A stretch of 64,000 nt of DNA from Terriglobia bacterium (GCA_020073485.1 JAIQFB010000022.1:62001-126000), one strand, 5' to 3'. Numbered from the stretch's first letter, positions 21,989 to 31,731 are shown. Notes: a model not told the origin generated them from the letters alone. Program-made: numbers and translations.

Positions 21989-22462
21989 CTACTGGGCGGA
22001 AAAAGCGCCCTTATGCAGGCGCACGACCGGGGACTGGCCAGGCGGGGCTTCGACGGCAAGGATATCAAACCGGAAAGGGGTTTGTCCCGCGCGGTATTCG
22101 CGCAGGAATTGCCGGGCCATTCTGGAGAGGTGCCGCTGCTTGTCCCGGGTGACGGCGTCCTCGGGGGAACCCACATCGTCGCGCGTCGAAGTGCGCGTCT
22201 TCACCTCGACGAACGCGAGCGTGGCGCCATCGTATCCAACCAGGTCGATTTCGCCTTTCATTCCGCGCGAGGTGAAGTTTCGCGCAATCATGACGTAACC
22301 GTTCCGGCGGAGATACCAGTAGGCGTAGGTCTCGCCTTTGACGCCGGTGCGCCGCGCCTTGCGTCCGGCAGCTGCGGACGTTTCCGGCGCGGAAGATTCC
22401 GCCAGGCCGTTGCGCGCGGCCCAATTCACCAAACCGAACATCGCGCGAGCAAGAATCGGCAC
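21989..22462 (-). CDS. yraN: YraN family (UPF0102) nuclease-like protein
   Basis: A 157-aa protein whose C-terminal 115 residues match the UPF0102/YraN family, a predicted PD-(D/E)xK nuclease-fold group: RTGVKGETYAYWYLRRNGY, then RGMKGEIDLVGYDG...LAFVEVKTR with the E, D and ExK residues. The N-terminal 40 residues are variable. The start is GTG at 22462, close behind AGGAAGGG; an ATG at 22441 is the alternative. Its biological role is still poorly defined in the family. Confidence 0.88.
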   Translation of the reverse strand: MPILARAMFGLVNWAARNGLAESSAPETSAAAGRKARRTGVKGETYAYWYLRRNGYVMIARNFTSRGMKGEIDLVGYDGATLAFVEVKTRTSTRDDVGSPEDAVTRDKQRHLSRMARQFLREYRAGQTPFRFDILAVEAPPGQSPVVRLHKGAFSAQ

Positions 22463-22523
22463 AATCCCTTCCTACGTTCCAATGAAAAAGAGTTTAAGCC
22501 GGTCCAGAAATCTCTTTCTGCCG

Positions 22524-22619
22524 GTTTTCTCTGTGCCCTCCATGTACTCCGTGTTCTCTGTGTTAAAGCCTTGCTCGATCCGCGCAAAAAACGTTTAACA
22601 CGGAGGGCACAGAGAAAAA
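22524..22619. repeat. Dispersed inverted repeat, family E (cacagagg type)
   Basis: Arms GTTTTCTCTGTGCCCTCC (22524-22541) and its complement (22602-22619, with one extra A) enclose about 60 bases. Single related segments occur at 49001-49040 and 53084-53108. It fills most of the space between yraN and the aminotransferase gene. Confidence 0.75.
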
Positions 22620-22643
22620 CATGGGATCGGAAAAAGCGACGCC

Positions 22644-24008
22644 TTACGCGGATTTTCCCACTTCGGCGATGCACTGCCCCAGCGTCCGCGCCGCGAACTC
22701 GGCTTGGTCCAGATCGATCATGAGCGGCGGCGCGACGCGAATCGTGTTTTCTCCCGCGCCCAGCAGGAGCAGGCCTTTCTCGAATGCGCGGTTCACGATC
22801 TCTTCGCGCAAATCTCCGGCGCGCTCCTTGGTTTTCTTGTCGCGCACGATCTCGACGCCGATCATGAGTCCCTTGCCGCGCACGTCGCCGACAATTTTGT
22901 GGCATACGGGCCAGTCCGCCATGTAGTCCATCAGAAATTCGCCCGCGCGCCGCGCGTTTTCGATGTACTGCGTTTCCAGCAGATCCATCGTGGCGAGCGC
23001 CGCGGCGATGCTCACCGGATTGCCGCCGAAGGTCGACGCATGCGCGCCCGGCTTCCAATCCATCAGGCTCGCCCGCGCAATGGTCGCCGAAAGGGGCATG
23101 CCCGATGCGATTCCCTTAGCCACGCACAAAATATCGGGCTCGAGGCCCGCGTGATCCCCGGCCCACCACTTCCCCGTGCGGCCCATCCCGCTTTGCACTT
23201 CGTCGGCCACCAGCAGGATTCCGTGCTTGCGGCAGATGCGCTGCAATTCGATCAGAAATTCCTTGGGCGCGGGCACGTACCCGCCCTCGCCCTGAATCGG
23301 CTCGATGAACACCGCTGCCACTTCCGAGGGATCGACCAGGCGCTTGAAAATTTCCGTCTCCAGAAACGTAGCCGATTCGACGCACGTGCAGGGCGACGGA
23401 TTGCCGTACGGACAGCGGTAGGAATTCGGATAGGGAATGTGGAACACTCCGGCCAGCAATGCGCCAAATCCCTTGCGCTGCACGGCTTTCGATGCCGTGA
23501 GTGAAAGAGCGCCCAGCGTGCGCCCGTGGAAGCATCCGTGAAATGCGATGATCTTGTCGCGCCGGGTGGAATGCCGCGCCAGCTTGATGGCCGCCTCGAT
23601 CGCTTCGGTGCCGGAATTGCCGAAGTAAACCTTCTTGGCTTCCTTGCCGGGAGCGATTCCCGCGAGGCGCTCGGCGAGTTCCACCAAGTTCGGGTAGTAA
23701 AAATCCGTGCCGGAAATGTGGATCAGCTCGGCGGCCTGCTTTTGGATGGCTTCGACCACGCGCGGGTGGCAATGCCCTGTGGAAACGACGGCGATGCCCG
23801 CGGCAAAATCCAGAAACTGGTTTCCGTCCACGTCTTCGACGATTGCGCCGCGGCCGGATTTGGCCACCAGTGGATAGCCGCGCGTGTACGAGGGCGAAAC
23901 GAATTGCGCGTCCTTCGCGATCACGGTCTTCGCGTTGGGACCGGGGAGCGGCGTCACCAGCACGGGCAGCTTGGTTTCGCCGGCAACATCGGCAAGGGGC
24001 TTGGCCAC
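22644..24008 (-). CDS. Class III aminotransferase (acetylornithine/4-aminobutyrate aminotransferase family)
   Basis: A 454-aa PLP-dependent fold-type I enzyme. Visible motifs: FGNSGTEAIEAAIKLAR (phosphate-binding), FHGCFHGRTLGALS, VADEVQSGMGRTGKWW and the PLP lysine in LCVAKGIASGMPLS; STFGGNPVSIAAA lies downstream. A cysteine-rich insert (CPYGNPSPCTC, about residue 215) is found in the acetylornithine aminotransferase family of uncertain substrate. The start is GTG at 24008, seven bases after GGAGG; the frame continues to 24101 without support. No arginine genes flank it, so a role in GABA, ornithine or lysine-type amine metabolism stays open. Confidence 0.88.
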   Translation of the reverse strand: MAKPLADVAGETKLPVLVTPLPGPNAKTVIAKDAQFVSPSYTRGYPLVAKSGRGAIVEDVDGNQFLDFAAGIAVVSTGHCHPRVVEAIQKQAAELIHISGTDFYYPNLVELAERLAGIAPGKEAKKVYFGNSGTEAIEAAIKLARHSTRRDKIIAFHGCFHGRTLGALSLTASKAVQRKGFGALLAGVFHIPYPNSYRCPYGNPSPCTCVESATFLETEIFKRLVDPSEVAAVFIEPIQGEGGYVPAPKEFLIELQRICRKHGILLVADEVQSGMGRTGKWWAGDHAGLEPDILCVAKGIASGMPLSATIARASLMDWKPGAHASTFGGNPVSIAAALATMDLLETQYIENARRAGEFLMDYMADWPVCHKIVGDVRGKGLMIGVEIVRDKKTKERAGDLREEIVNRAFEKGLLLLGAGENTIRVAPPLMIDLDQAEFAARTLGQCIAEVGKSA

Positions 24009-24245
24009 GGAGAGTCCTCCAACGAGTGTGCTCCCGCTTCGATCCGGGAAACCGCAGGACTCGTGTATCCCATGTTGCGACCGGATATACCCCGTCCGCA
24101 AGAGAGGGACCTGTCTCTAATTTACGCCGATTCGCCCCCACTGGCCGAAAAAAGCAAATAGGTGATGTCGTCTTGATATGCAGTAGAGAGGGCGTTTCGG
24201 GAATCGCGGTTTCAGAGCCGGCGCCTGAACCTGCCGCCGGCCTAT

Positions 24246-24310
24246 GTAGCGCTCGCCTTCAAGCGGGCACGCCGGAGTCAAGCACATGCCCGCCTGAAGG
24301 CGGGCGCTAC
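24246..24310. repeat. Dispersed inverted repeat, family B
   Basis: Two 24-base arms (24246-24269 and 24287-24310) complementary at all but two positions, loop of 17 bases, beginning GTAGCGCTCGCC. It lies in the 377-base gap 24009-24385, which otherwise shows no gene. Confidence 0.75.
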
Positions 24311-24385
24311 AATACCGGCCGCAGCCCAGTACACATATGTTTTTTCAGCGCAGCGGATCGCTCGTGGGTGGGACTGAAAAACGCC

Positions 24386-24943
24386 CTAATTTCCCGCGAT
24401 GTAGATGTAGCCCTGCGTCTGCAGATTGGTGATCGTTGTCAGGGCCCACAGATCGACCTGGACCTCGGGGAGCACCGTCGCGGGATCGTACTTTCTACCC
24501 ACCAGTTCCTGCCCGCACACGCGGAAGTCGATTCCCGCCTTCTTCATGCTTTGGATCAGGGCGATGTTCGGATTGTCATGGCCGTCGTTAATCGCCTTGT
24601 AGGCAGCGTTGTTGAGGAAAATGGGGGCGCCGTGGAACACCACCACGATCTTGCGATGATCGGCCGGCACGCCGTTCACGGCCAGCGTATTGAAATACCG
24701 CGCCACGGCGATCAGGCCGGGATTTACTTCGTCTACTTTCTCCGCAGGGTTCTTGATGCCGAAGGCGACCTTGTACGTCGTATTTGGATTGGGCATCTCG
24801 TGCGCGCCGGGAATGTTCGTGGCCACGGGAGCTTCCGGGATCGGCAAGGCTTGCGCGGACTGCGCCAGCGCCGGACCCGAAAATACCGTTAGCGCCGCCA
24901 TCACGGCCACGGCGCACACCATACCGATTGTCAGCTTCTTCAT
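24386..24943 (-). CDS. Periplasmic DsrE/DsrF-like protein
   Basis: A 185-aa protein with a clear signal peptide (MKKLTIGMVCAVAVMAALTV, cleavage after ALA) and a DsrE-like fold over about residues 55-180. IVVVFHGAPIFLNN and the motif RVCGQELVGR, with a single conserved cysteine near 142, are typical of the exported branch of the family. Cytoplasmic DsrE proteins carry sulfur in trans-sulfuration; the function of exported ones is unclear. Monocistronic. Confidence 0.82.
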   Translation of the reverse strand: MKKLTIGMVCAVAVMAALTVFSGPALAQSAQALPIPEAPVATNIPGAHEMPNPNTTYKVAFGIKNPAEKVDEVNPGLIAVARYFNTLAVNGVPADHRKIVVVFHGAPIFLNNAAYKAINDGHDNPNIALIQSMKKAGIDFRVCGQELVGRKYDPATVLPEVQVDLWALTTITNLQTQGYIYIAGN

Positions 24944-25095
24944 TCGAGCCTCCGTCCAGGAAGATTTGCGCTTCCGCACACTCATCTGGAATTTGAAATT
25001 TGGACTCCTCGTGCGCCCATCTTATCCCTTAACCATGCCCTGAACTCAACGAATTTATCGCCAAAACGGGCACCCCCACGGGTAGGCCAGTTGGT

Positions 25096-26535
25096 TCACT
25101 TACGTTTCCAGCGCACGCCGCCGTCGCGCGAATCTTCGAGAATAATCCCGTTCGCGGCAAGCTGGTCACGGATACGGTCGGAGGCCGCAAAATCGCGGCG
25201 TTTGCGAGCGGCTTGGCGTTCGGCAACCAGCGCGTCGATCTCGGCTTCGCTGGGCCCGGCGGAATCCATGCCGAAGCCGAGCGCGCGAAGTTTCTCCGCG
25301 TCGTCGTCGCGCAGCACGGCGAAAATCGCATCGAACGAATCCAGCACCGCCAGCACGGGCGCGGCGTCGCCCTCGAAAAATTCGTCGCGGTCGATGGCGA
25401 TGTTGACGTCTCGCACCAGATCGAAAATCGCCGCGAGCGCCTGCGCCGTGTTGAGGTCGTCCGCAAGTCCTTCCTCGAACTCTTGCCGCGCCTTTGCCGC
25501 GCGCGCCGCCATTGCGGGGGAAGCCCCCGCCGGAAATTTTCCGGTCCGCAGGCGCGAAACAAATGTCCGCAGGCGGTCCACCGAGCTAGCCGCTCCCTGC
25601 AGGCTTTCCGGCGTGAAATTCAGCTGCCGCCGGTATGGCACCGAAGCCAGCAAGAACCGCACGGAAGAAGGCTTCTGTCCGTGAGAAAACAGTTCCCGTA
25701 GCGTCGCGAAATTCCCCACCGACTTCGACATTTTCTCGTGATCCACCAGCAGATGCTCGGCGTGCAGCCAGTAGCGTACGAACGGCTTTCCCGTGGCCCC
25801 TTCGGATTCCGCGATTTCATTCTCGTGATGCGGAAAGGTCAGATCGACGCCGCCGCTGTGAATGTCCAGCGTTTCGCCCAGATACTTCATGGCCATGGCT
25901 GAGCATTCGATGTGCCAGCCGGGGCGCCCCGGACCGATCGCGGTTTCCCAGAAATGCTCGCCGGGCTTGGGCGCTTTCCACAAGGCGAAGTCGCGCACGT
26001 TGTCCTTGTCGTAGCGGTCCATGTCCACACGCGCGCCGGCCTGCATCCCGGCCACGTCGATTTTCGACAGCTTTCCGTATCCCGGAAACTTCGAGATGCG
26101 GAAATACGTCGAGCCTTCGCTGGTATAGGTAAGGCCTTTCGCGGTGAGCCGCTGGATCAGTGCGACCATATCGTCGATGTGCTCGGTGGCGCGCGCAAGG
26201 TGCTCGGGCGGTTCCAGGTTCAGCGCGCGGCGGTCGTCTAAGAACGCCTGAATGTATTTGTCGGTGTAATCCCGGATGCTGACGCCCGCGGCCGCCGATT
26301 TTTGAATGATGCGGTCATCGACGTCGGTCAGGTTCATCACCTGAATGACGCGAAAACCCTTCGATTTCAAATACCGCCGCAGCACGTCCTGAAACACAAA
26401 CGTGCGGAAATTTCCGATGTGGGCAAAATCGTAGACGGTGGGCCCGCAGGTATAGATGCTGACTGCGCCGGGAACCAGCGGCACAAACGGCTCGGTCCGC
26501 CCGCTCAGCGTATTGTGAAATTGGATTTCCGACAT
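25096..26535 (-). CDS. cysS: Cysteinyl-tRNA synthetase
   Basis: A 479-aa class I synthetase that charges tRNA-Cys. Zinc ligand C30 is in [18 protein letters not shown] with the HIGN signature at 39-42; [11 protein letters not shown] holds KMSKS, and [13 protein letters not shown] and [15 protein letters not shown] supply the remaining zinc ligands and the active site. The C-terminal 100 residues form the anticodon-binding helical domain. The start at 26535 matches family N-termini; a start at 26577 would add 14 residues. It is divergent from nadA and about 4.3 kb from the tRNA-Cys gene. Confidence 0.95.
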   Translation of the reverse strand: MSEIQFHNTLSGRTEPFVPLVPGAVSIYTCGPTVYDFAHIGNFRTFVFQDVLRRYLKSKGFRVIQVMNLTDVDDRIIQKSAAAGVSIRDYTDKYIQAFLDDRRALNLEPPEHLARATEHIDDMVALIQRLTAKGLTYTSEGSTYFRISKFPGYGKLSKIDVAGMQAGARVDMDRYDKDNVRDFALWKAPKPGEHFWETAIGPGRPGWHIECSAMAMKYLGETLDIHSGGVDLTFPHHENEIAESEGATGKPFVRYWLHAEHLLVDHEKMSKSVGNFATLRELFSHGQKPSSVRFLLASVPYRRQLNFTPESLQGAASSVDRLRTFVSRLRTGKFPAGASPAMAARAAKARQEFEEGLADDLNTAQALAAIFDLVRDVNIAIDRDEFFEGDAAPVLAVLDSFDAIFAVLRDDDAEKLRALGFGMDSAGPSEAEIDALVAERQAARKRRDFAASDRIRDQLAANGIILEDSRDGGVRWKRK

Positions 26536-26641
26536 TTGGGCTCGATCACCGCTCTCCAGTGTGGGCTGCGCGCTCATAGCAAACGCGCCATTTTAACCGA
26601 GGTGTCCGCAGGTAGCAAAAGGTCTGTGAGCGCCGGACGGT

Positions 26642-26670
26642 TTGTTTCCCGAAGTGGCGGCGACTATAAT
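26642..26670 (+). promoter_or_regulatory. Candidate sigma-70 promoter of the nad operon
   Basis: A perfect -10 TATAAT (26665-26670) with TTGTTT (26642-26647) 17 bases upstream. The predicted transcript starts around 26677, leaving a leader of about 27 bases before nadA, too short for a riboswitch. Confidence 0.6.
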
Positions 26671-26703
26671 AAAAGGTGGAGCCGCAAGAACCGAATTAAT
26701 CAC

Positions 26704-27666
26704 ATGATCCTCCCGGCACAATCCGAGAATCCGGCCTCCCTGGCGCACCTCGATCTGGAACACGAGATTCCCCGGCTGAAGCGCGAGATGAACGCCGTGA
26801 TCCTGGCGCACTATTATCAGGAGTCGGAGATTCAAGACCTGGCGGATTTCGTCGGCGACAGCCTGCAGCTCTCCCAGCAGGCCGCCGCGACCAAGGCGGA
26901 CGTGATCGTCTTTGCCGGCGTGTTGTTCATGGCCGAAACGGCGAAGATTCTGAACCCGGGAAAGCTTGTTCTCCTCCCCGACTTAAAAGCCGGCTGCTCA
27001 CTGGCCGATGGCTGCCCGGCGGATCGTTTCGCCGAATTTCGCCGGCGCTATCCCGATTCCGTGTCCATCACCTACATCAATTGCAGCGCCGAAGTGAAGG
27101 CCCTGAGCGACATCATCTGCACGTCGAGCAACGCCGAAAAAATCATTCGCCAGATCCCGCCGGAAAAACATATTCTGTTCGCGCCGGACCAACACCTGGG
27201 CCGCTACCTGATGAAAAAGACGGGCCGCGAAATGACGCTCTGGCCGGGAAGCTGCATCGTTCACGAAATGTTTTCAGAGAAAAGCCTGGTGCAGCTCAAG
27301 GAGCGCCATCCGCGCGCGCTGGTCCTGGCTCATCCGGAGTGCCCCGAGGCCGTGCTGCGCCACGCGGATTATGTCGGATCAACTACGGGCATACTGAAAT
27401 ATGCGGTGGCGAGCCCGGCGGCCGAATTCATCGTGGCGACCGAAAGCGGCATCCTGCACCAGATGGAAAAAGCCTGCCCGAAAAAAACGTTTATTCCCGC
27501 GCCCGGCGAAGGCGGCTGCTCCTGCAGCGAGTGCCCCCACATGAAGCTCAACACCATGGAGAAACTGTACCTGTGCATGCGGGATCGCAGGCCGGAAATT
27601 ACCTTGGATGAAACCCTGCGCCAGCGCGCCCTGAAACCGATTCTGCGAATGCTGGAGATGAGCTAG
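26704..27666 (+). CDS. nadA: Quinolinate synthase
   Basis: A 320-aa [4Fe-4S] enzyme that condenses iminoaspartate with dihydroxyacetone phosphate to quinolinate. Typical elements: AVILAHYYQ near residue 30, [15 protein letters not shown]-equivalent [14 protein letters not shown], cluster cysteines in [19 protein letters not shown] and the C-terminal [10 protein letters not shown]. The start at 26704 fits the family length; the upstream open frame lies opposite cysS. It heads nadA-nadC-nadB. Confidence 0.95.
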   Translation: MILPAQSENPASLAHLDLEHEIPRLKREMNAVILAHYYQESEIQDLADFVGDSLQLSQQAAATKADVIVFAGVLFMAETAKILNPGKLVLLPDLKAGCSLADGCPADRFAEFRRRYPDSVSITYINCSAEVKALSDIICTSSNAEKIIRQIPPEKHILFAPDQHLGRYLMKKTGREMTLWPGSCIVHEMFSEKSLVQLKERHPRALVLAHPECPEAVLRHADYVGSTTGILKYAVASPAAEFIVATESGILHQMEKACPKKTFIPAPGEGGCSCSECPHMKLNTMEKLYLCMRDRRPEITLDETLRQRALKPILRMLEMS

Positions 27667-27685
27667 CCGCCGGCGTTCTCTCCCC

Positions 27686-28549
27686 ATGCCTCCCTCCTTT
27701 GACGCTTCCGAGTTCCGCGATTTATTGAAATCATTTCTTGCCGAAGACCTGGGCGCGGGCGACATCACCACGGAGATGACGGTCTCCGCCGCACAACGCG
27801 CGCGCGGCGAAATCATCGCCAAGGCGCCGCTGGTCCTTGCCGGGATCGAATTGTTCGTCGAGGTTTTTCGTCTTCTGGACAAAACCACTTTAACGGAAAT
27901 CATTTGTCACGACGGTGAGGAACTCACGCCAGGAAATGTTCCAGCGCGCGTGTACGCATCCGCCCGCGCTCTGTTGTCCGGCGAGCGCGTGGCCCTGAAT
28001 TTGCTGCAGCGCCTCAGCGGAGTCGCCACGCAGACGCGCCGCTACGTGCGCGCCATCGAAGGCACCGGCGCGAGCATCCTTGACACGCGAAAGACCACGC
28101 CCGGCCTGCGCGCGCTCGAAAAATATGCGGTCCTCGTCGGCGGAGGCAAAAGCCACCGCAGGGATCTCGGCGAAGCCGTTTTGATCAAGGAAAATCATAT
28201 TCGGCTTGCGGGCGGCGTCTCCGCCGCGCTCGCTGCCGCCGAAGCCGCCAGGGGTCGCGCTGCATGGATCGAAATCGAAGTCACGAACCTCGACGAATTG
28301 CGCGAGGCGCTCGCCCACGCGCCCGACGTAATCCTGCTCGATAACATGAGCCCGGCGCTGGTGAGGCAGGCCGCCGACCAGGTTCACGCGCGCAATGCGC
28401 AAAGAAAAATTCTCACGGAAGCCTCCGGGGGAATCACGCTCGCCAACGTGAGAGAATTCGCCGAGGCGGGCGTCGATTGGATTTCCGTCGGCGCTCTGAC
28501 GCATTCCGCTCCGGCCGTCGATTTAAGCTTTGAGATCGAGCCCGAATAA
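27686..28549 (+). CDS. nadC: Nicotinate-nucleotide pyrophosphorylase (carboxylating)
   Basis: A 287-aa quinolinate phosphoribosyltransferase, the last committed step from quinolinate to nicotinate mononucleotide. Motifs: DLGAGDITTEM near residue 17, LNLLQRLSGVATQTRRYV, ILDTRKTTPGLRALEKYAVLVGGG with the substrate-binding arginine and lysine, LIKENHI, IEIEVTNLDELREAL and ASGGITLANV. It begins 19 bases after nadA and ends 21 bases before nadB. Confidence 0.95.
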   Translation: MPPSFDASEFRDLLKSFLAEDLGAGDITTEMTVSAAQRARGEIIAKAPLVLAGIELFVEVFRLLDKTTLTEIICHDGEELTPGNVPARVYASARALLSGERVALNLLQRLSGVATQTRRYVRAIEGTGASILDTRKTTPGLRALEKYAVLVGGGKSHRRDLGEAVLIKENHIRLAGGVSAALAAAEAARGRAAWIEIEVTNLDELREALAHAPDVILLDNMSPALVRQAADQVHARNAQRKILTEASGGITLANVREFAEAGVDWISVGALTHSAPAVDLSFEIEPE

Positions 28550-28570
28550 TGTTCCCATCGTGTGCGCCAA

Positions 28571-30136
28571 ATGAATAAAACAATTGAAACCGACATCCTC
28601 GTAATCGGCAGCGGCCTCGGAGGCCTCGCCGCCGCTTGGGACGCCGCAAAAATGGGCTGCGAAGTCACGCTGCTCACTCGCGCCTCCGATCCCGAGGATA
28701 GCAACACCTACCGCGCGCAGGGCGGAATCATTTATCGCGGGCGCGACGAGCGCCCCGAGCAACTCGTTGCCGACATTTTATCCGCGGGCGCCGGGCTCAG
28801 CTCGCCCGAAGCCGCCGCCCTGCTCAGCCGCGAGGGTCCACGCCTGGTGAAGGAAATTCTGATCGACGAACTGCACGTGCCGTTCGATCCTTCGCTGGAA
28901 TTTCCCGGAGAACTCGATCTAACTAAAGAAGCCGGCCATTCCATCCCTCGTATTATTCACTTCAAGGACCGCACCGGGTACTCCATCGAGCGGGCTTTCT
29001 TTGAGCGCGTGAAATCTCACCCGAAAATAAAAGTGATCGCGAACGCCACCGCCGTGGACCTGCTGACGCCTTCACATCATTCGACCGAACCCACCGATGT
29101 CTACCGACCACTGACCTGCGTCGGCGCGTATGTGCTCGACCAGACCACGGGGAAAATATTTTCGATCCTGGCCAAGGAAACCATTCTCGCTTCCGGCGGC
29201 CTGGGCAGCGTTTTCCTGCACACCACGAATCCGCCGGGCGCGCGCGGCGACGGCATCGCCATGGCCTACCGCGCCGGCGCGCGCTGCATCAACATGCAGT
29301 ACATTCAGTTCCATCCCACCGCGCTGCTGGCGCCGGACGGATGTTTCCTGATCTCCGAAACGGTTCGAGGAGAAGGCGGCCGCGTCGTGGATCGCCACGG
29401 AAATGAATTCATGCAGAAGTTTCATCCCGCCGGCTCGCTCGCCCCGCGCGACGTTGCCGCGCGCGCCATTTATCAAACCATGCTCGAATCCGGCGAGCCG
29501 TGCGTCTATCTCGACATCACGCACAAGGCCGCCGACCAGCTCCGCGAGCGTTTTCCCGGCATCTACGCCGTGTGCATGGAGCGCGGAATCGACATGACGC
29601 GCGAGCCGATCCCCGTCGTTCCCGCCGCGCACTATAGTTGCGGCGGCATCGCCACCGACGACGCCGGACGCACCACCGTCGACCGCCTGCGCGCCGTTGG
29701 CGAAGTTGCCTGCACCGGCCTGCACGGCGCCAATCGCCTGGCCAGCACTTCCCTGCTCGAATGCCTGGTGTGGGGGACGCGCGCAGGAGCCGGAGCCGCC
29801 GAGCGCATCGCGCGCGGTGATAATTTTTATTTCCCGCAAGTGGCCGATTGGCGCTACGAACATGAACCCGCCGACCCCGCCCTCATCTCCCAGGACTGGC
29901 TCACCATCCAGCAAACCATGTGGAATTACGTGGGCCTGATCCGCAGCGAGAAGCGCCTCAATCGAGCGATGCGCGTCCTGCGCGAGCTGGATCTCGAAAT
30001 CGCGCGCTTTTACGAAAAATGCGAAATCAGCGACTCGATCGTCGGCCTGCGCAACGGAATCCTCACGGCGCTGCTGATCCTCGAGGAAGCCGACCAGGCC
30101 CGCGAAAGCCGCGGCTGCCATTACCGGATTGATTGA
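28571..30136 (+). CDS. nadB: L-aspartate oxidase
   Basis: A 521-aa flavoprotein that oxidises L-aspartate to iminoaspartate for NadA. It has the N-terminal dinucleotide-binding GSGLGGLAAAWDAA, the RAQGGI segment after strand 2, the substrate region around HTTNPPGARGDGIAMAYRAGA and FHPTAL, and the C-terminal GEVACTGLHGANRLASTSLLEC flavin motif. ATG at 28571 gives MNKTIETDILVIGSG; a GTG nine bases earlier is the alternative. Last gene of the de novo NAD operon. Confidence 0.95.
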   Translation: MNKTIETDILVIGSGLGGLAAAWDAAKMGCEVTLLTRASDPEDSNTYRAQGGIIYRGRDERPEQLVADILSAGAGLSSPEAAALLSREGPRLVKEILIDELHVPFDPSLEFPGELDLTKEAGHSIPRIIHFKDRTGYSIERAFFERVKSHPKIKVIANATAVDLLTPSHHSTEPTDVYRPLTCVGAYVLDQTTGKIFSILAKETILASGGLGSVFLHTTNPPGARGDGIAMAYRAGARCINMQYIQFHPTALLAPDGCFLISETVRGEGGRVVDRHGNEFMQKFHPAGSLAPRDVAARAIYQTMLESGEPCVYLDITHKAADQLRERFPGIYAVCMERGIDMTREPIPVVPAAHYSCGGIATDDAGRTTVDRLRAVGEVACTGLHGANRLASTSLLECLVWGTRAGAGAAERIARGDNFYFPQVADWRYEHEPADPALISQDWLTIQQTMWNYVGLIRSEKRLNRAMRVLRELDLEIARFYEKCEISDSIVGLRNGILTALLILEEADQARESRGCHYRID

Positions 30137-30185
30137 AGCCTGACCCGGCACGCACAAGAACTGCGTGATCCCGGCAGCACACCAG

Positions 30186-30201
30186 CGTGAGCCGCGTCAC
30201 A
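30186..30201. promoter_or_regulatory. CRP-like palindrome with one mismatch, upstream of hemG
   Basis: Reads CGTGA-N6-TCACA, one base from the TGTGA-N6-TCACA consensus seen three times elsewhere in the window, 46 bases upstream of the hemG start. Because of the mismatch and the GC-rich context, chance is possible. Confidence 0.35.
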
Positions 30202-30247
30202 GACCTTCCCCTCCCCCTTCCCCGATCATTGGCGTCGGAGGTGAACC

Positions 30248-30958
30248 ATGAGTTCATCACCATTCAATCCCCTGGGACCCGCGCATGACACTTCGCGCGA
30301 TCCGCAGACGGAACTGGAAAGTCGCCCCGCGCGTCGAGCAGGCGTCTTTTTTGCGAGTAAGGAAGACCACACTCGGGAGATCGCCGAACGGATCATGCTG
30401 GATTTGCGGAAGGGCGGATTCGACGTCGACCTGCACGATGTCCGAATTCCCCTTGCGTTCGATTTGAGCCATTACTGTGCGGCCGTGCTGGCCGCGTCGG
30501 TCCACCAGGGAAACCACGAAAAAGAGATGATCCGGTTTGTGAGGGATCACCGGTCGGAACTTGAGCGCATGCCCACGGCCTTTATTTCCGTCACCCTGAG
30601 CGAGGCGGGAGCCGAAAGACGCGAGGCGACGCCGGCCGAGCATATACAGTTCGTCGCCGACGTGAACAAGATGCTGGATACGTTCTTCAAGCAGACGGAA
30701 TGGTATCCCACCTACGTGAAGCCGGTGGCCGGCGCGCTGACCTACTCAAAATACAATTTCTTCATTCGCTTCATCATGAAGCGGATTGCCCGAAAACAGC
30801 GCGCAGATACGGACACCTCACGCGATTATGACTACACCAATTGGATCGAACTCGACAAATTCGTCGAAAATCTGGCGGCGGAGATTCGCATCGCGTCAGT
30901 CGCCGCTAGTTCCCCTGAAAACCCCACGGAAACGGCCAGGAGGGCCAATCATGCTTGA
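30248..30958 (+). CDS. hemG: Menaquinone-dependent protoporphyrinogen oxidase-like flavodoxin
   Basis: A 236-aa flavodoxin-fold protein related to HemG, which oxidises protoporphyrinogen IX with quinone as acceptor in heme synthesis. The flavodoxin core begins at about residue 29 (GVFFASKEDHTREIAERI). The long insertion specific to HemG is recognisable as VAGALTYSKYNFFIRFIMKR (about 159-178), followed by DTDTSRDYDYTNW. The first 28 residues are an extra N-terminal tail. The start has GGAGGTG at good spacing. The stop overlaps the next gene by eight bases. Confidence 0.85.
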   Translation: MSSSPFNPLGPAHDTSRDPQTELESRPARRAGVFFASKEDHTREIAERIMLDLRKGGFDVDLHDVRIPLAFDLSHYCAAVLAASVHQGNHEKEMIRFVRDHRSELERMPTAFISVTLSEAGAERREATPAEHIQFVADVNKMLDTFFKQTEWYPTYVKPVAGALTYSKYNFFIRFIMKRIARKQRADTDTSRDYDYTNWIELDKFVENLAAEIRIASVAASSPENPTETARRANHA

Positions 30959-31637
30959 GAAAAAGCAATCCCCTGTTTCGGTGGCTGCCTCCGCTGTGAT
31001 TGGCGCCGCAGGACTTGCCTATTTCCTGTTCGCGCGCCCGTGGCATTTGCGCTGGGGAGCGACGGACGAAGAGCTTGCCGCTTCGCTGCCGGGCGACGGC
31101 ATTTGCCCGAACGCCGCCGGGCAAGTCACGCATGCCATCACCATCGAAGCGCCCCCGGAAAAAGTTTGGCCGTGGATTGTGCAAATCGGCCAGGACCGCG
31201 GCGGCTTTTATAGCTATACGATCCTCGAAAACATGGTCGGCTGCGAGATGCGCAATGCCGATCACATCGTGCCGGAGTGGCAAAATCGCGCGGTGGGCGA
31301 TACGGTATGGTTTGCAACGCCAACCCATTTCGACGGCGAGGCCCGGATGATCGCCGCGGTCGTGGAACCGCAGCGCGCCCTAGTGCTGGCAACTCCCGCC
31401 GATTGGGAAAGAATCAAGGCCGGCGTCCATGGCGAAGAAACCACTTGGGGGTTCATCCTAAAACCATTCGGCAAGGGAAAAACCCGACTGATCGCACGAT
31501 CCCGTAAAGACGCTCGTCCGGGACTATGGAAGAACACCGCGAACTATACGTTCTGGGAGCCCGCTCACTTCATCATGGAGCGAAAGATGCTCCTTACGAT
31601 CAAGCATCTGGCGGAACGCGACGCGTTGCCGTCTTGA
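30951..31637 (+). CDS. SRPBCC-family protein with N-terminal membrane anchor
   Basis: A 228-aa protein: a hydrophobic segment at about residues 9-27 (anchor or uncleaved signal) and a START-like SRPBCC domain at about 60-220 (ITIEAPPEKVWPWIVQIGQDRGGFYSYTILENMVG). Such domains bind hydrophobic ligands. It begins inside the last codons of hemG behind AGGAGGG, so the two are coupled; a porphyrin- or quinone-related ligand is a possible inference, not shown. Confidence 0.8.
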   Translation: MLEKKQSPVSVAASAVIGAAGLAYFLFARPWHLRWGATDEELAASLPGDGICPNAAGQVTHAITIEAPPEKVWPWIVQIGQDRGGFYSYTILENMVGCEMRNADHIVPEWQNRAVGDTVWFATPTHFDGEARMIAAVVEPQRALVLATPADWERIKAGVHGEETTWGFILKPFGKGKTRLIARSRKDARPGLWKNTANYTFWEPAHFIMERKMLLTIKHLAERDALPS

Positions 31638-31668
31638 TTCGTCCCATCCGGCGCCGCTTACCAACGTT

Positions 31669-31731
31669 GGCTTCAGCCTGCGCGGATTAGATTATTGGCC
31701 ATGCGAAATGTAAACCCCGCAGGCTGAAGCC
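31669..31731. repeat. Dispersed inverted repeat, family C
   Basis: Perfect 14-bp arms GGCTTCAGCCTGCG (31669-31682) and its complement (31718-31731) separated by 35 bases. A related single copy occurs at 58141-58168. It lies between the convergent SRPBCC and helical-protein genes. Confidence 0.75.

Noticed and set aside
22644-24008. Specific name argD or gabT for the class III aminotransferase
   Set aside because: The family motifs do not separate acetylornithine, GABA and related substrates, and no arginine or GABA genes flank it.
26536-26703. Possible NAD-sensing riboswitch ahead of nadA
   Set aside because: The predicted leader from the TATAAT promoter is only about 27 bases, too short for known NAD riboswitches.
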